Shown here piece after piece: positions 49,116 to 58,548 of a DNA stretch of 64,000 nucleotides. The notes below the pieces were generated by a model, which worked only from the letters and a program-made list of their open reading frames with translations, was not told where the DNA came from and made no database searches. The stretch spans positions 1 to 64,000 of the forward strand of contig JAFMFC010000002.1 of the NCBI GenBank assembly GCA_017856375.1. The letters run 5' to 3'. The DNA is from Ilumatobacteraceae bacterium (lineage in GTDB: Bacteria; Actinomycetota; Acidimicrobiia; Acidimicrobiales; Ilumatobacteraceae). Each line of letters begins with the position of its first letter. The first letter of the stretch is position 1. A program made the translations under genes and the position numbers.

Positions 49116-51139
49116 TGGCGGGTCTCGACCGTCAGTCGTTTCTGTCAGGGCTCGATTTTCGGCCTGACCAGTTCCAGATCGACGCATTCGACGCGCTTGA
49201 TCGTGGCAATAATGTTCTTGTGTCGGCCCCAACGGGCTCCGGCAAGACCCTCGTCGCCGAATATGCGATTGCCCGGACACTTTCATCCTCGGGCCGAGCC
49301 TTCTACACGACGCCGATAAAGGCGCTTTCGAATCAGAAATACATGGAGCTGGTGGCAGCTCATGGTCAGTCTGCAGTCGGCCTCTTAACCGGTGATACGA
49401 GTATCAATTCAGAAGCCTCGATCCTCGTCATGACCACCGAGGTACTGCGCAACATGATCTATTCGCGATCCAGTGCGCTCGATGGCCTGCACACCGTGGT
49501 GCTGGACGAGGTTCATTTCATTCAGGACGCGTTTCGCGGCCCGGTCTGGGAAGAAGTGATCATTCATCTCGCACCGGAGGTGCGGCTGGTTTGCCTTTCG
49601 GCAACCGTGACGAACGCCGAGGAAGTGGGACAGTGGCTGACGAACGTACGGGGTCCTACGGTGCCCATCGTCGAGAAGCATCGACCCGTTCCCATGGAGC
49701 ACCTCTACTTCGTGGGCGACAAGAGATCCCATGAGATGAAGGTTTTCCCTCTGGAGAAGGGCAGCGAGTCCAACAAGGAGCTCCAGCAGTTCCTGGGTTC
49801 TTCGTCAGGGCGACGACCCACCGATCGACGCCAAGGGCGAGCATCACGCTTTTACCCACCATCTCGGATCGATGTGGTGGACGAACTCAAGTCTCGCGAC
49901 CTGTTACCGAGCATCCATTTCCTCTTCAGTCGCAACCAGTGCGACGAGAGCGCCGAGTCGCTGCGAAGAGCCGGGATCCGATTGACCAGTGATGCCGAAG
50001 CGCGGGCCATCGTCGACATCGCGGAGAGCCGGGTGGCGGATTTCCCCGACGACGATCTTGCCGTCCTGGGTTATTCCAGATTCCTCGATCAGTTGGAGAG
50101 TGGCGTGGGCACTCACCACGCCGGACTCGTACCGGCGTTCCGCGAGATAGTGGAACGCGGATTCAGCGAAGGCCTGATCAAGATCGTCTTCGCCACCGAG
50201 ACTCTCGCAGTGGGAATCAATATGCCGGCTCGATCCGTCGTCCTCGACAAATTGACGAAATTTACGGGCACCGGTCACCGGATGTTGCAGCCGAGTGACT
50301 TTGCACAATTGACCGGAAGAGCGGGTCGCCGCGGGCTCGATGACCACGGCGTCGCCGTGATTTTGTGGAGCCCGTTCGTCAAGATCGGTGATGTGCTCGA
50401 TTTGGTGAACAGCAAACGCTTCGAACTCCGTTCCGCCTTCAGGCCCACCTACAACATGGCCGCCAATCTCGTCCGGATGAACTCACGCGATGAGGCGCTT
50501 CACCTGCTCAATCTGTCCCTGGCTCGCTTCCAACGCGGAGAGGGTCTGGTGAAGCAGTTCAACGGATTGCTCCAACTCCTCGAGGAATTGGGCTATGTGG
50601 ACGGTTGGAAACTGACATCACACGGAGAGATGTTGCGCCAGATTTACCACGAGTCGGATTTGCTCATTGCCGAGTGCATTCGAGAAGGCGCCTTGTCCGG
50701 CCTAGAGCCGGCCGAGTTGGCCTCACTCGCTTCCTGCTTCGTCTTCGAAGCACGGGGCGGTTCGGAGGAGCGCGAGATTCACTTTCCCTCGCCACGCCTG
50801 AAGAACGCCTTTCGGGCCATCGAGAAGGTCAGTACACGTCTCGCACGCCGTGAGGAAAATCACGGTCTTGCGACTCACCGGGTCGTCGATCCGGGGCTGA
50901 TGGGCCACATCGCAGAATGGGCGATTGGCGATGACCTGGGGGATGTCCTGGGTTTCGACGACGTCAGCGGCGGGGATTTCGTTCGCTCCAGCAAACAGAT
51001 ACTCGATCTACTCCGTCAGTTGGCAGAGATCATGCCAGAGCCGAAGGACAGGGAGGTGGCGCGGGCGGCGGTTCCGCTCATCGATCGTGGACTCGTCGCT
51101 CTATCGCAGGTTCCCTTCGAGGCTCCCGATGCCGATTGA
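49115..51139 (+). CDS. HelY/Ski2-like DEVH-box helicase (short form, 674 aa)
   Basis: VSAPTGSGKTLVAEYAI, DEVHFIQDAFRGPVWEEV, VFATETLAVGINMPARSVV, QLTGRAGRRGLDDHG. Confidence 0.9.
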   Translation: MAGLDRQSFLSGLDFRPDQFQIDAFDALDRGNNVLVSAPTGSGKTLVAEYAIARTLSSSGRAFYTTPIKALSNQKYMELVAAHGQSAVGLLTGDTSINSEASILVMTTEVLRNMIYSRSSALDGLHTVVLDEVHFIQDAFRGPVWEEVIIHLAPEVRLVCLSATVTNAEEVGQWLTNVRGPTVPIVEKHRPVPMEHLYFVGDKRSHEMKVFPLEKGSESNKELQQFLGSSSGRRPTDRRQGRASRFYPPSRIDVVDELKSRDLLPSIHFLFSRNQCDESAESLRRAGIRLTSDAEARAIVDIAESRVADFPDDDLAVLGYSRFLDQLESGVGTHHAGLVPAFREIVERGFSEGLIKIVFATETLAVGINMPARSVVLDKLTKFTGTGHRMLQPSDFAQLTGRAGRRGLDDHGVAVILWSPFVKIGDVLDLVNSKRFELRSAFRPTYNMAANLVRMNSRDEALHLLNLSLARFQRGEGLVKQFNGLLQLLEELGYVDGWKLTSHGEMLRQIYHESDLLIAECIREGALSGLEPAELASLASCFVFEARGGSEEREIHFPSPRLKNAFRAIEKVSTRLARREENHGLATHRVVDPGLMGHIAEWAIGDDLGDVLGFDDVSGGDFVRSSKQILDLLRQLAEIMPEPKDREVARAAVPLIDRGLVALSQVPFEAPDAD

Positions 51140-51731
51140 CAAGTCTGCTCCGTGGGGCGAGGAGTTGCCCTTGCCTGACTCGACAAGGGAGACACTGCCG
51201 AGGTTTCGCGACGAACGAGCACTCTCGAAGATGCTGACTGCCTCTGGACCATCGGAGGTTCGCCTGACCGGTGGCGAATTCTTGATCCTGACAGGAGGGC
51301 AAGCGACGAAGGTGAGCGGCCCGTCACGTCGCTATCCGTGTGATGCTCTCGAGATCCGCGGTCTCGACTCGGAGACGTGGACGATTGGCACGGTCGAACT
51401 GCGTCGCCGACGACGGCGACTCTTCGGCGGATTCGTTGTCCTCAGCAATCTGGGCGTGTGCAGAGGCGAGCGGTATTCGGCACGAGCGCATCCAAACGAC
51501 GGAAAGTTCGAGGTTGTGGACGCCCTTAACAGTTTGTCGTGGCGCGAGCGCTTGGTTCTGTCACATCGCTTCACCTCGGGTGCCGATTTCAGTCATCCTC
51601 ACATCAGACAGAAACAGGTCACCATGTATCAGTCGCAGGCACCACTACATGTGTTTGTCGATGGCTCATATCGCGGCAAGAGAGCGGTGGAGATCGAGAT
51701 TCGTCCTGACTTTCTCTGGATCCAGGTTTGA
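51129..51731 (+). CDS. Orphan protein resembling the C-terminal domain of diacylglycerol/sphingosine kinases
   Basis: C-terminal APLHVFVDGSYRGKRAVEIEIRPDFLWIQV resembles DAGK C-terminal strand pattern; no DAGK catalytic GGDGT motif in ORF. Confidence 0.5.
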   Translation: MPIDKSAPWGEELPLPDSTRETLPRFRDERALSKMLTASGPSEVRLTGGEFLILTGGQATKVSGPSRRYPCDALEIRGLDSETWTIGTVELRRRRRRLFGGFVVLSNLGVCRGERYSARAHPNDGKFEVVDALNSLSWRERLVLSHRFTSGADFSHPHIRQKQVTMYQSQAPLHVFVDGSYRGKRAVEIEIRPDFLWIQV

Positions 51732-51790
51732 CGATGATCCCAAAGGTCGCAATCCACTGTCCAGAAAGGTCGAACTTCTAGGCTCTCGAC

Positions 51791-53392
51791 GTGGGTTTGT
51801 ACATTCCGGAGTCCTTCACCGAGGCCGAAGCAGCCGTTCTCTCGAGGCACTTCACCAATCTCGAAGGGCCCGTGTTCGCTCTCGTCAACCTGCCGGAAGT
51901 CGTCAAGGGAGCGTTGTTCGCTCGTTACAGCAGGAGTCCCAAGAGTCTGCGGCGGCTGTTTCTCGACGAGTTCGCCGATGATGTTGCGGCAGCCGGACAC
52001 GGTTCGCCGGACACGCTGCACACCGCAGACAATGCCGAGCGACTATACGACAAGGTCTTTCTTGAGTACGGAGACGACTCCGTGGCGCAGTTGGGTGGCG
52101 TTCACCTGGCGTGCGAACAGGCATCGAATCTCCTGACCAAGATCCTTGAATGGGGCCGATTGGCCTCGTACCTCGAGCAGAGCACTCGCTACATCAACTA
52201 CGACGCGCGACTGGGAGGGCGGTATCGCTTCTACCGGGATGAGGAGATTCTGGCCAGCCCGTACGGCACGCGGTACGTCGGCGACATGGATCGCATCTTC
52301 GACGTGTACAGCGAACTCGTCGAGCAGTTGACCAACCATGTTCGACACACGGTGAAGAAGTCGATCAGCGACTCAGACTTCGTCTATCGACAGGCAACGC
52401 GAGCCAAGGCGCTGGATGCTGCGCGTGGAGTGTTGAGCGCGGCGGCCCTGTCGAATGTCGGTGTATACGCATCGGGCCAGGCCTACGAGGCGATGTTGTT
52501 GAGGATGCGCGCACATCCTTTACCTGAGGCGCGTGAATACGCCGACCTGATGTTGACCGAGTTGCGCAAGGTGATACCGAGTTTTCTGAAGCGCGTTGAT
52601 CTCCCGGATCGCGGGGGACGATGGAGCGCATACCTCGCCGACAATCACGATCGCACGGCGATGCTCGTCGATGATCTGCTTGGCGCGGAGGAACCGCAGC
52701 ACGTCCCCGAAGTCCAACTTGTCGAGTTCGATCCGGATGGCGAGGACAAGGTTGTTGCTGCGATCTGTTTTGCGCATTCCCATCTGTCCGAGCGGCAAAT
52801 CATGAAGCGAGTGACAGCAATGTCCACGGAGGAAAAGGCGTCGCTTCTTGCGGCATACGTGGGCACTCGTGAGAATCGTCGACACAAGCCGGGTCGGGCA
52901 TTCGAGCGGACGTATTACCGCTTCGACGTACTGGGAGATTACGGAGCCTTTCGCGATCTCCAGCGTCATCGTCTCTTGACCATCGAGTGGCAACGATTGT
53001 CTGTCGAGCACGGCTATGTCATCCCCGAACTGGTCTCAGAGAGTGGGGGAGAGTCGAAATTCGTCGAGGCCATGGAACGTTCGGCTTCGCTCCACGACCT
53101 CTTGCGCCCGGAGTACCCGTGGCAAGCGTCTTACGCAGTGTCCATGGCGTATCGCCTGCGCTACGTGATGCAGTTCAATGCTCGAGAGGCTATGCACATG
53201 CTGGAACTCCGCAGTTCGCCCCAGGGTCATCCGTCCTACAGGCGAGTAGCCCTGGAGATGCACCGCCTCATTGCTGAGCAAGCAGGCCACCGGGCTCTGG
53301 CTGCGGCAATGACCCACATCACCACGACGGCTCCCGAGCTCGAGCGTCTGGAATCTGAGCGTCGCGCCGAAAATCGCCGACAGGACGTCTGA
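51791..53392 (+). CDS. Double-length ThyX-like (FAD-dependent thymidylate synthase family) protein
   Basis: N-half WGRLASYLEQSTRYINYDAR and C-half FRDLQRHRLLTIEWQRLSVEHGYVIP resemble ThyX motifs; 533 aa. Confidence 0.75.
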   Translation: MGLYIPESFTEAEAAVLSRHFTNLEGPVFALVNLPEVVKGALFARYSRSPKSLRRLFLDEFADDVAAAGHGSPDTLHTADNAERLYDKVFLEYGDDSVAQLGGVHLACEQASNLLTKILEWGRLASYLEQSTRYINYDARLGGRYRFYRDEEILASPYGTRYVGDMDRIFDVYSELVEQLTNHVRHTVKKSISDSDFVYRQATRAKALDAARGVLSAAALSNVGVYASGQAYEAMLLRMRAHPLPEAREYADLMLTELRKVIPSFLKRVDLPDRGGRWSAYLADNHDRTAMLVDDLLGAEEPQHVPEVQLVEFDPDGEDKVVAAICFAHSHLSERQIMKRVTAMSTEEKASLLAAYVGTRENRRHKPGRAFERTYYRFDVLGDYGAFRDLQRHRLLTIEWQRLSVEHGYVIPELVSESGGESKFVEAMERSASLHDLLRPEYPWQASYAVSMAYRLRYVMQFNAREAMHMLELRSSPQGHPSYRRVALEMHRLIAEQAGHRALAAAMTHITTTAPELERLESERRAENRRQDV

Positions 53393-53461
53393 AATACCGC
53401 TACAGGACCACCTTCGGGCTACTATCCTGCCCCGAAACAACAGCCACCCTAGGAGTACCCG

Positions 53462-53950
53462 GTGTCGGATGACGAAATGATTGAAGGCGAGGACGTCGAG
53501 ATTGAAATCGATGGCCCCGAGCTGGACGTCGACGATCTCGAAGACGATTCGATTGCGCTCGAAGACGACTTTGCTGCGGACGACGAACTTGCTGTGGATG
53601 GCGCTTCCGATGTCGACGAGGATTTCGTCGAGGATGGGGAGTCGGCGAAGGCCGATGTTGCGGGGAAGAAGGTTACAGACGACGAGGATGACGACGACGA
53701 TCTCCGCACGGAGGATGACGTCGAGGCTGATCTGGACGCCATTCTCCGGGAAAAGCTCACGGCAGCGGAAGAGGTGCCTCTAGAGGATGACGAAGAAGAA
53801 GTGGTGGTCGACGACAAGACCGACGGTCTCGAGCGCCTGCAACCGCGTCGTCCCGACGAAATTCAATGCACACAGTGTTTCTTGCTCGTGCGCAAGGGAG
53901 CCCCTGGTTGTCCAGTAGAAGACGACGCCTGTCCGCTTTTCGTGTCATGA
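53462..53950 (+). CDS. DUF4193-like acidic protein with C-terminal zinc-ribbon-like motif
   Basis: Long Asp/Glu-rich region ending RPDEIQCTQCFLLVRKGAPGCPVEDDACPLF. Confidence 0.75.
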   Translation: MSDDEMIEGEDVEIEIDGPELDVDDLEDDSIALEDDFAADDELAVDGASDVDEDFVEDGESAKADVAGKKVTDDEDDDDDLRTEDDVEADLDAILREKLTAAEEVPLEDDEEEVVVDDKTDGLERLQPRRPDEIQCTQCFLLVRKGAPGCPVEDDACPLFVS

Positions 53951-54330
53951 ATTTCAAGGTGGCCCGTGCCGAAGGCGAACGGGTCGTTTCCGAGTTGCTG
54001 CGCAGGTTCCGTCAAGACACGGGTAATGCCAAATGGATCGGGAAGTTCGCCTTGTCTCGGATCGAGGAGCGATTTGCCGGGGCCAGCGAGACAGGCTCCT
54101 CAAGCACGTCGTCCTCGGTCGCATCGGCTGAAGTGTCCTCGTCGCTCCATCATGTCGACTCTTTGTCGCCAGCCCCGCTTTCAGCGTGGAGCATTCTCTC
54201 CGCGTCGGAGTTGATCGAGTACGTACAGACTTGTAGCGAAGAGGATGCACAACAGATCCTTGCCGAAGAGCGCCTCAAGCTTCACCGCGCAGCGGTCTTG
54301 GAAGCAGCGGCTCGTCGGCTCAACCGATGA
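53947..54330 (+). CDS. Hypothetical protein
   Basis: MNFKVARAEGERVVSELLRRFRQDTGNAKWIGKFALSRIEERFAG...; 4-nt overlaps on both sides. Confidence 0.6.
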   Translation: MNFKVARAEGERVVSELLRRFRQDTGNAKWIGKFALSRIEERFAGASETGSSSTSSSVASAEVSSSLHHVDSLSPAPLSAWSILSASELIEYVQTCSEEDAQQILAEERLKLHRAAVLEAAARRLNR

Positions 54331-54755
54331 CTCCTCCGGTCGTAGTCGTCCGCGAGGCAACGGCTTTCGACGAATCCTCGATCAATGAACTTGACATTCA
54401 GGCGCGGTTGGAGGGGACACGCCATCGAGGATCACAGCATCTCTTTGAATCTCTGGGGTCTTTCAACACTCGCTGGAGAGATCGCAATACGTTTCGATTC
54501 GACGTTGCGCAGGTCAATGAACTAATTGTCGGTTTCGTTGTAGTACAGAGCCGAGAACGCCCATTGCTGGATCAGATCTACGTACACCCACAGGCGCGAG
54601 GACTCGGAATTGGAGCTGCGCTGCTCAAAGTTACGGTGGAGCGCTATGGCGCAAAGAACCTGGATGCCCTGAGTCTGCCGGGGGATCGGTTGACGAAGAA
54701 CCTCTATGAACGAGCGGGGCTGAAGGCCCGATTGATTATTGCGTCGTCGTTATGA
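54327..54755 (+). CDS. GNAT family N-acetyltransferase
   Basis: LLDQIYVHPQARGLGIGAALLKVTVERYGAKNLDALSLPGDRLTKNLYERAGLK. Confidence 0.87.
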   Translation: MTPPVVVVREATAFDESSINELDIQARLEGTRHRGSQHLFESLGSFNTRWRDRNTFRFDVAQVNELIVGFVVVQSRERPLLDQIYVHPQARGLGIGAALLKVTVERYGAKNLDALSLPGDRLTKNLYERAGLKARLIIASSL

Positions 54756-54765
54756 GAGCCGCGGT

Positions 54766-55551
54766 TTAGCGCCCTTGCCACTTGGGTGGACGCTTCTCGA
54801 TGAATGCCGTTAGACCTTCCTTCGTGTCTTCCGAGCCGAGGATCTTGCCGAACTCCTGATTCGTCATGTTGATCAGCGTGGCATCATCCTCATAGGCGCT
54901 CGCCAAGACGATCCGTCGAGATGCCCACACGGCGAGAGGTGCGCTCGCTGCGATTCGGGAGGCTAATTCCCGGGCCGTGGTCTCGACTTGATCAGGTGCC
55001 ACAACGCGGTTGACCAAACCCAACTCATAGGCACGGGATGCAGGGAGGGGATCGCCCGTCAAGATTACTTCCATCGCCGCCGAACGTCCGATCGCCCGCG
55101 GCAGACGAAACAAGCCACCGGCGCCCGCGATCAAGTTGCGCTTGACCTCTGCGAGTCCGAATGCCGAGCGATCGCTTGCCACCACGAGATCAGCAGAAAG
55201 CACGATCTCACACCCACCGGCGGTCGCCAACCCGTCGACACCGACGATGATCGGCTTGCGTCGTTCTCGGTACACGATTCCACCGAAACCTCCGCGTTCG
55301 GTATTCAGACGAGCAGCATCGCCACTGTTGATCGCTTTTAGATCGGCTCCGGCACAGAAGACCGGCCGCTCTTGACCCGCTGTGTTGGCGAGCAATATTC
55401 CTACCCAAACGCCGTCATCGGACTCGAGCCGATCGATGGCGTCTTCCAAGGCGCTTGCTACGTCGCCGTTGATTGCGTTACGAGCCTCTGGACGATTGAG
55501 GGTGACGATGGCAACGTTGCCATCACGGTGATATGTGACTGCTTCGGACAT
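54766..55551 (-). CDS. Enoyl-CoA hydratase/isomerase (crotonase) family protein
   Basis: VTLNRPEARNAINGDVASALEDAID, PVFCAGADLKAIN, GLATAGGCEIVLSADLVVASD. Confidence 0.9.
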   Translation of the reverse strand: MSEAVTYHRDGNVAIVTLNRPEARNAINGDVASALEDAIDRLESDDGVWVGILLANTAGQERPVFCAGADLKAINSGDAARLNTERGGFGGIVYRERRKPIIVGVDGLATAGGCEIVLSADLVVASDRSAFGLAEVKRNLIAGAGGLFRLPRAIGRSAAMEVILTGDPLPASRAYELGLVNRVVAPDQVETTARELASRIAASAPLAVWASRRIVLASAYEDDATLINMTNQEFGKILGSEDTKEGLTAFIEKRPPKWQGR

Positions 55552-55602
55552 GACCCGAGACTACGGGGAGACCTGCTCGCGCTGAAAGTCCGTCAGCGAT
55601 GT

Positions 55603-56853
55603 TCAGGAAGGAGCGACTTCGGGCTTCGTTCGGGTGTCAGTTGGTTTGGTCGAGGTACGTGGCTTGCGCACCGGGCGTTGCGCCCGCAACGGTCGAGGAG
55701 CACTTGCGCCAGGTTCAACCGAGATGCCGAATGCCGAGGCGACCTGGGGGAGAACAGGGGCGAGACGCTTGACGGTGGCAAGGAGCTGTTCGCTCTGCGC
55801 TACGGGCATGGACTGAACCGTCACTAGCGATCGAATCGGCGAGAACGCCGCTGCCTCGAGTACTGCAATCCATCGGTCGACCGAGTTGTCACTCGTCAGT
55901 GACTCACGAGCGGCGTTCAGCAATTTCGTGCCGAGTTCAGCGGGGAAGGGTTGACCGGCCTTGGGTGGTTCGCTCGACAATTTAAGAGCCCGAACCGAAC
56001 GCCCGATACCGAGATTGGCCTCGATGTCCTGGAGCCATAGCGACTGTTCTTCATCCTGACGCTTTTTTAAGGCCGTCTTGAGAGTTGCTGCGAGTTCTCT
56101 TGTCGATTCGTCGCGCACCACCATCGGATCTTCTGCGGCAACCACCACCGAGCGAAGATCGCGCAAGTCAAGTTGATTGAGGATGTCGCGCGCAGCCTCA
56201 GCTCGATCGAGCCAATCTGCAACGCGGAGCTTGGGGAGGAGGTCTTGAGCCATCGTGATCAACCCCTCCGCTGGTACCTCGGGCTTGCCTTCCTTCTTCA
56301 ACTGCTCGTTCTGGGCCTTCACCGCGTCGCGAACTGCCTTGATCCCACCGCTGAGTGCTTTCTCAGCAACCGGACGCTGCTCTGCGGGCAACGTTTCGAG
56401 CACCAGCGAGCGGTGTTGACGACCGGGGCGTAGACGCTTCGGCGCGGGACGCTTGGGAAGTTCAGGGGGAGCAGTGAATCGTTGCTTCTTTGAGGCCGTT
56501 GGCTTGCGCGGAGACCGACTCTTCTCACTCTTCTTGGCTAAGCGTTGCGTCACTGGTTCAAAGCTGCTCGAACTCGGCAACATCTCCAGCGTGTTCGTCT
56601 TTTGCTTTTTGTCGCGATTCTGCACGAGTCCGAGCACGGTGATGCCGTCAAGATCGAACTCAGCCTCGACCTTCAGCACCTCTCCCACTCGATGCGAGGA
56701 GGGGAGCACTCCTGCGGTAATCATTCCCTTTGGAGCCTTTGCCCCCGCTGCACGCCAAGTGAACCCCCCGTCGGGGAGAACACTGGTCAATTCGATGTCG
56801 ATGCGCCGAGACACGGTGACCCACGGTATCTGAGGGCACTCGAATTCCCCCAA
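55603..56853 (-). CDS. Hypothetical protein, basic low-complexity linker with helical C-terminal region
   Basis: 416 aa ORF with Lys/Arg/Pro-rich linker; clear codon continuity; no recognised family. Confidence 0.6.
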   Translation of the reverse strand: MGEFECPQIPWVTVSRRIDIELTSVLPDGGFTWRAAGAKAPKGMITAGVLPSSHRVGEVLKVEAEFDLDGITVLGLVQNRDKKQKTNTLEMLPSSSSFEPVTQRLAKKSEKSRSPRKPTASKKQRFTAPPELPKRPAPKRLRPGRQHRSLVLETLPAEQRPVAEKALSGGIKAVRDAVKAQNEQLKKEGKPEVPAEGLITMAQDLLPKLRVADWLDRAEAARDILNQLDLRDLRSVVVAAEDPMVVRDESTRELAATLKTALKKRQDEEQSLWLQDIEANLGIGRSVRALKLSSEPPKAGQPFPAELGTKLLNAARESLTSDNSVDRWIAVLEAAAFSPIRSLVTVQSMPVAQSEQLLATVKRLAPVLPQVASAFGISVEPGASAPRPLRAQRPVRKPRTSTKPTDTRTKPEVAPS

Positions 56854-56917
56854 CGGCCGCGACTTTCCGCACTACTGAGTTCGGGCAAGTCGATACCTAC
56901 CAGTTATTTTGGCAAAC

Positions 56918-57457
56918 ATGCCGATCTACGCATTGGGTGACCGTGTACCCCGCATCGACGTTCGAGCCTTTGTCCACCCCGACGCCGTGGTAATTGGCGA
57001 CGTTCGAATTGGTGCCGACTCTTCCATTTGGCCCGGAGCTGTTTTGCGCGGAGACGATGGATATATCGAGATTGGCGAGCGCACCAGCATCCAGGACAAC
57101 TGCGTCATTCACACCACGCCGGATCACCCCACCGTGGTTGGAAGCGATTGCGTGATCGGTCACATCGTGCATTTGGAGGCCTGCACCATCGAAGATCGGG
57201 CCCAGGTGGCGTCGGGGGCCGTCGTGCTTCATCGAGTCGTTGTCGGGACGGGTGCCATTGTTGCCGCAAATGCCGTCGTGTTGAACGACACAAACGTTCC
57301 GCCAGGCGCTTTAGCAGTGGGAACGCCGGCAACGATCAAAGAGGGGCGAGCTCGCTCTGCCGAAATTGATTATGGCGCCGCGGTGTATGTGCGCAAAGGG
57401 CGCCGGTTTGCGGAAGAACTACGTCGCTTACCGGATCACGAGCGCCGGACTGATTAG
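56918..57457 (+). CDS. Gamma-carbonic anhydrase-like hexapeptide-repeat protein
   Basis: FVHPDAVVIGDVRIGADSSIWPGAVLRGDDGYIEIGERTSIQDNCVIHTTPDHPTVVGSDCVIGHIVHLEACTI. Confidence 0.9.
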   Translation: MPIYALGDRVPRIDVRAFVHPDAVVIGDVRIGADSSIWPGAVLRGDDGYIEIGERTSIQDNCVIHTTPDHPTVVGSDCVIGHIVHLEACTIEDRAQVASGAVVLHRVVVGTGAIVAANAVVLNDTNVPPGALAVGTPATIKEGRARSAEIDYGAAVYVRKGRRFAEELRRLPDHERRTD

Positions 57458-57497
57458 AAAAAGCAGCGTGCTCGAACTCTCACCATCGTTCGAGCAC
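57456..57497 (-). terminator. Intrinsic terminator, mainly for the minus-strand kinase-like gene
   Basis: Perfect 10-bp inverted repeat gtgctcgaac/gttcgagcac (57468-57497, 10-nt loop); on the minus strand followed by GCTGCTTTTTCT. Confidence 0.65.
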
Positions 57498-58544
57498 ATT
57501 CAGAAGCGACGAACAGTCGAAACTACTGAGAGTCGGTAAGTATGACGAAACTGCTTCCCGCTTGAAGCGATCGATCAGAGCGGGCTGAAAGAACTTCGCA
57601 CCATCACGAATCACGTAGTGGAGAATGAAGAAGCGGTACGCCCATGGTAAGAATCGCACCTCCTCCTCACGGAGATGGTTGGACGAGTGGTATGTCGCAA
57701 GAAACTTGACGAAGCGCGGCTCAAGCAGTGTGTGCGGCGAGTAGGTGAATGACGTCTTGTCTCCGGTCTTCGACGAGACACGAGAGAGGAAGTAGAAGTC
57801 CAACATCCGAGTGTCGATACGAAACCAGTCGTAATCCCAACGTGAGAAGAGCGAGAATCGGCCGCTTGCCGCGCGATGAATCGAGAAATTGCCCAGATTC
57901 CAGTCGACAAGGATCGGCATCTTGGGCCAATGATCGAAGTCGATTGCCTCGAGATGAATCAATAGTTCGTGAACACTTCTCCGCACGACATCCAGCTCGG
58001 AAAGAGATAACTCGAACGCGGTGGGGGCATTCGACTTGCCCAACGCGTCGTAGAGCGACACGGCATCACTACGAATCGAATGGGAGGGGGGAGGGAGTCG
58101 GTTGCCCACTTCCTGGGAGATTGCATGGAATTCCGCGATTTCGGTGGCCAAATTGTCGATATCGCTTTCCGCGACGACTCCTCCGAGCATCTCTGCACGA
58201 GGAACGTCGACGTAAAAGACCACCCAGCATTTCCCGTCATACCAGCGATAAGGACGTCCGTCACGGGTCAAGACCGTTGCAAGGAAATTGGCCCACCGGG
58301 AATTCGCAAGCAAGGTCGTGCATTCGAAGAGTCGGTCGTGATCTTCGGCAAAGAGAAAATACGAGCCATAGTTGGATACCTTCGCCACCACCGAGTCACC
58401 GGAGGACAGCGCCAAACGGAAGACCCGATTGGTGGAAACGTGAGCGCTCGTTTCCTCGACGTCGATGATTGAACGGCCCTCAGCGATCTCGAGCCAAGCT
58501 TGGTTGACCGCTTCGAGTGCTCTGTCATAAGCGAGCGCAACCAT
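57480..58544 (-). CDS. Putative APH-fold kinase-like protein
   Basis: SGDSVVAKVSNYGSYFLFAEDHDRL..., ILVDWNLGNFSIHRAASGRFSLFSRWDYDWFRIDTRMLDFYFLSR resembles an APH catalytic/DFG-like region. Confidence 0.55.
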   Translation of the reverse strand: MVALAYDRALEAVNQAWLEIAEGRSIIDVEETSAHVSTNRVFRLALSSGDSVVAKVSNYGSYFLFAEDHDRLFECTTLLANSRWANFLATVLTRDGRPYRWYDGKCWVVFYVDVPRAEMLGGVVAESDIDNLATEIAEFHAISQEVGNRLPPPSHSIRSDAVSLYDALGKSNAPTAFELSLSELDVVRRSVHELLIHLEAIDFDHWPKMPILVDWNLGNFSIHRAASGRFSLFSRWDYDWFRIDTRMLDFYFLSRVSSKTGDKTSFTYSPHTLLEPRFVKFLATYHSSNHLREEEVRFLPWAYRFFILHYVIRDGAKFFQPALIDRFKREAVSSYLPTLSSFDCSSLLNVLERW

Positions 58545-58548
58545 GTGA

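Noticed and set aside
53449-53817. Ser-rich minus-strand ORF (MSSTTTSSSSSS...)
   Set aside because: Exact antisense of the Asp/Glu-rich DUF4193-like gene (GAC/GAG become GTC/CTC/TCG repeats); not a real serine-rich protein.
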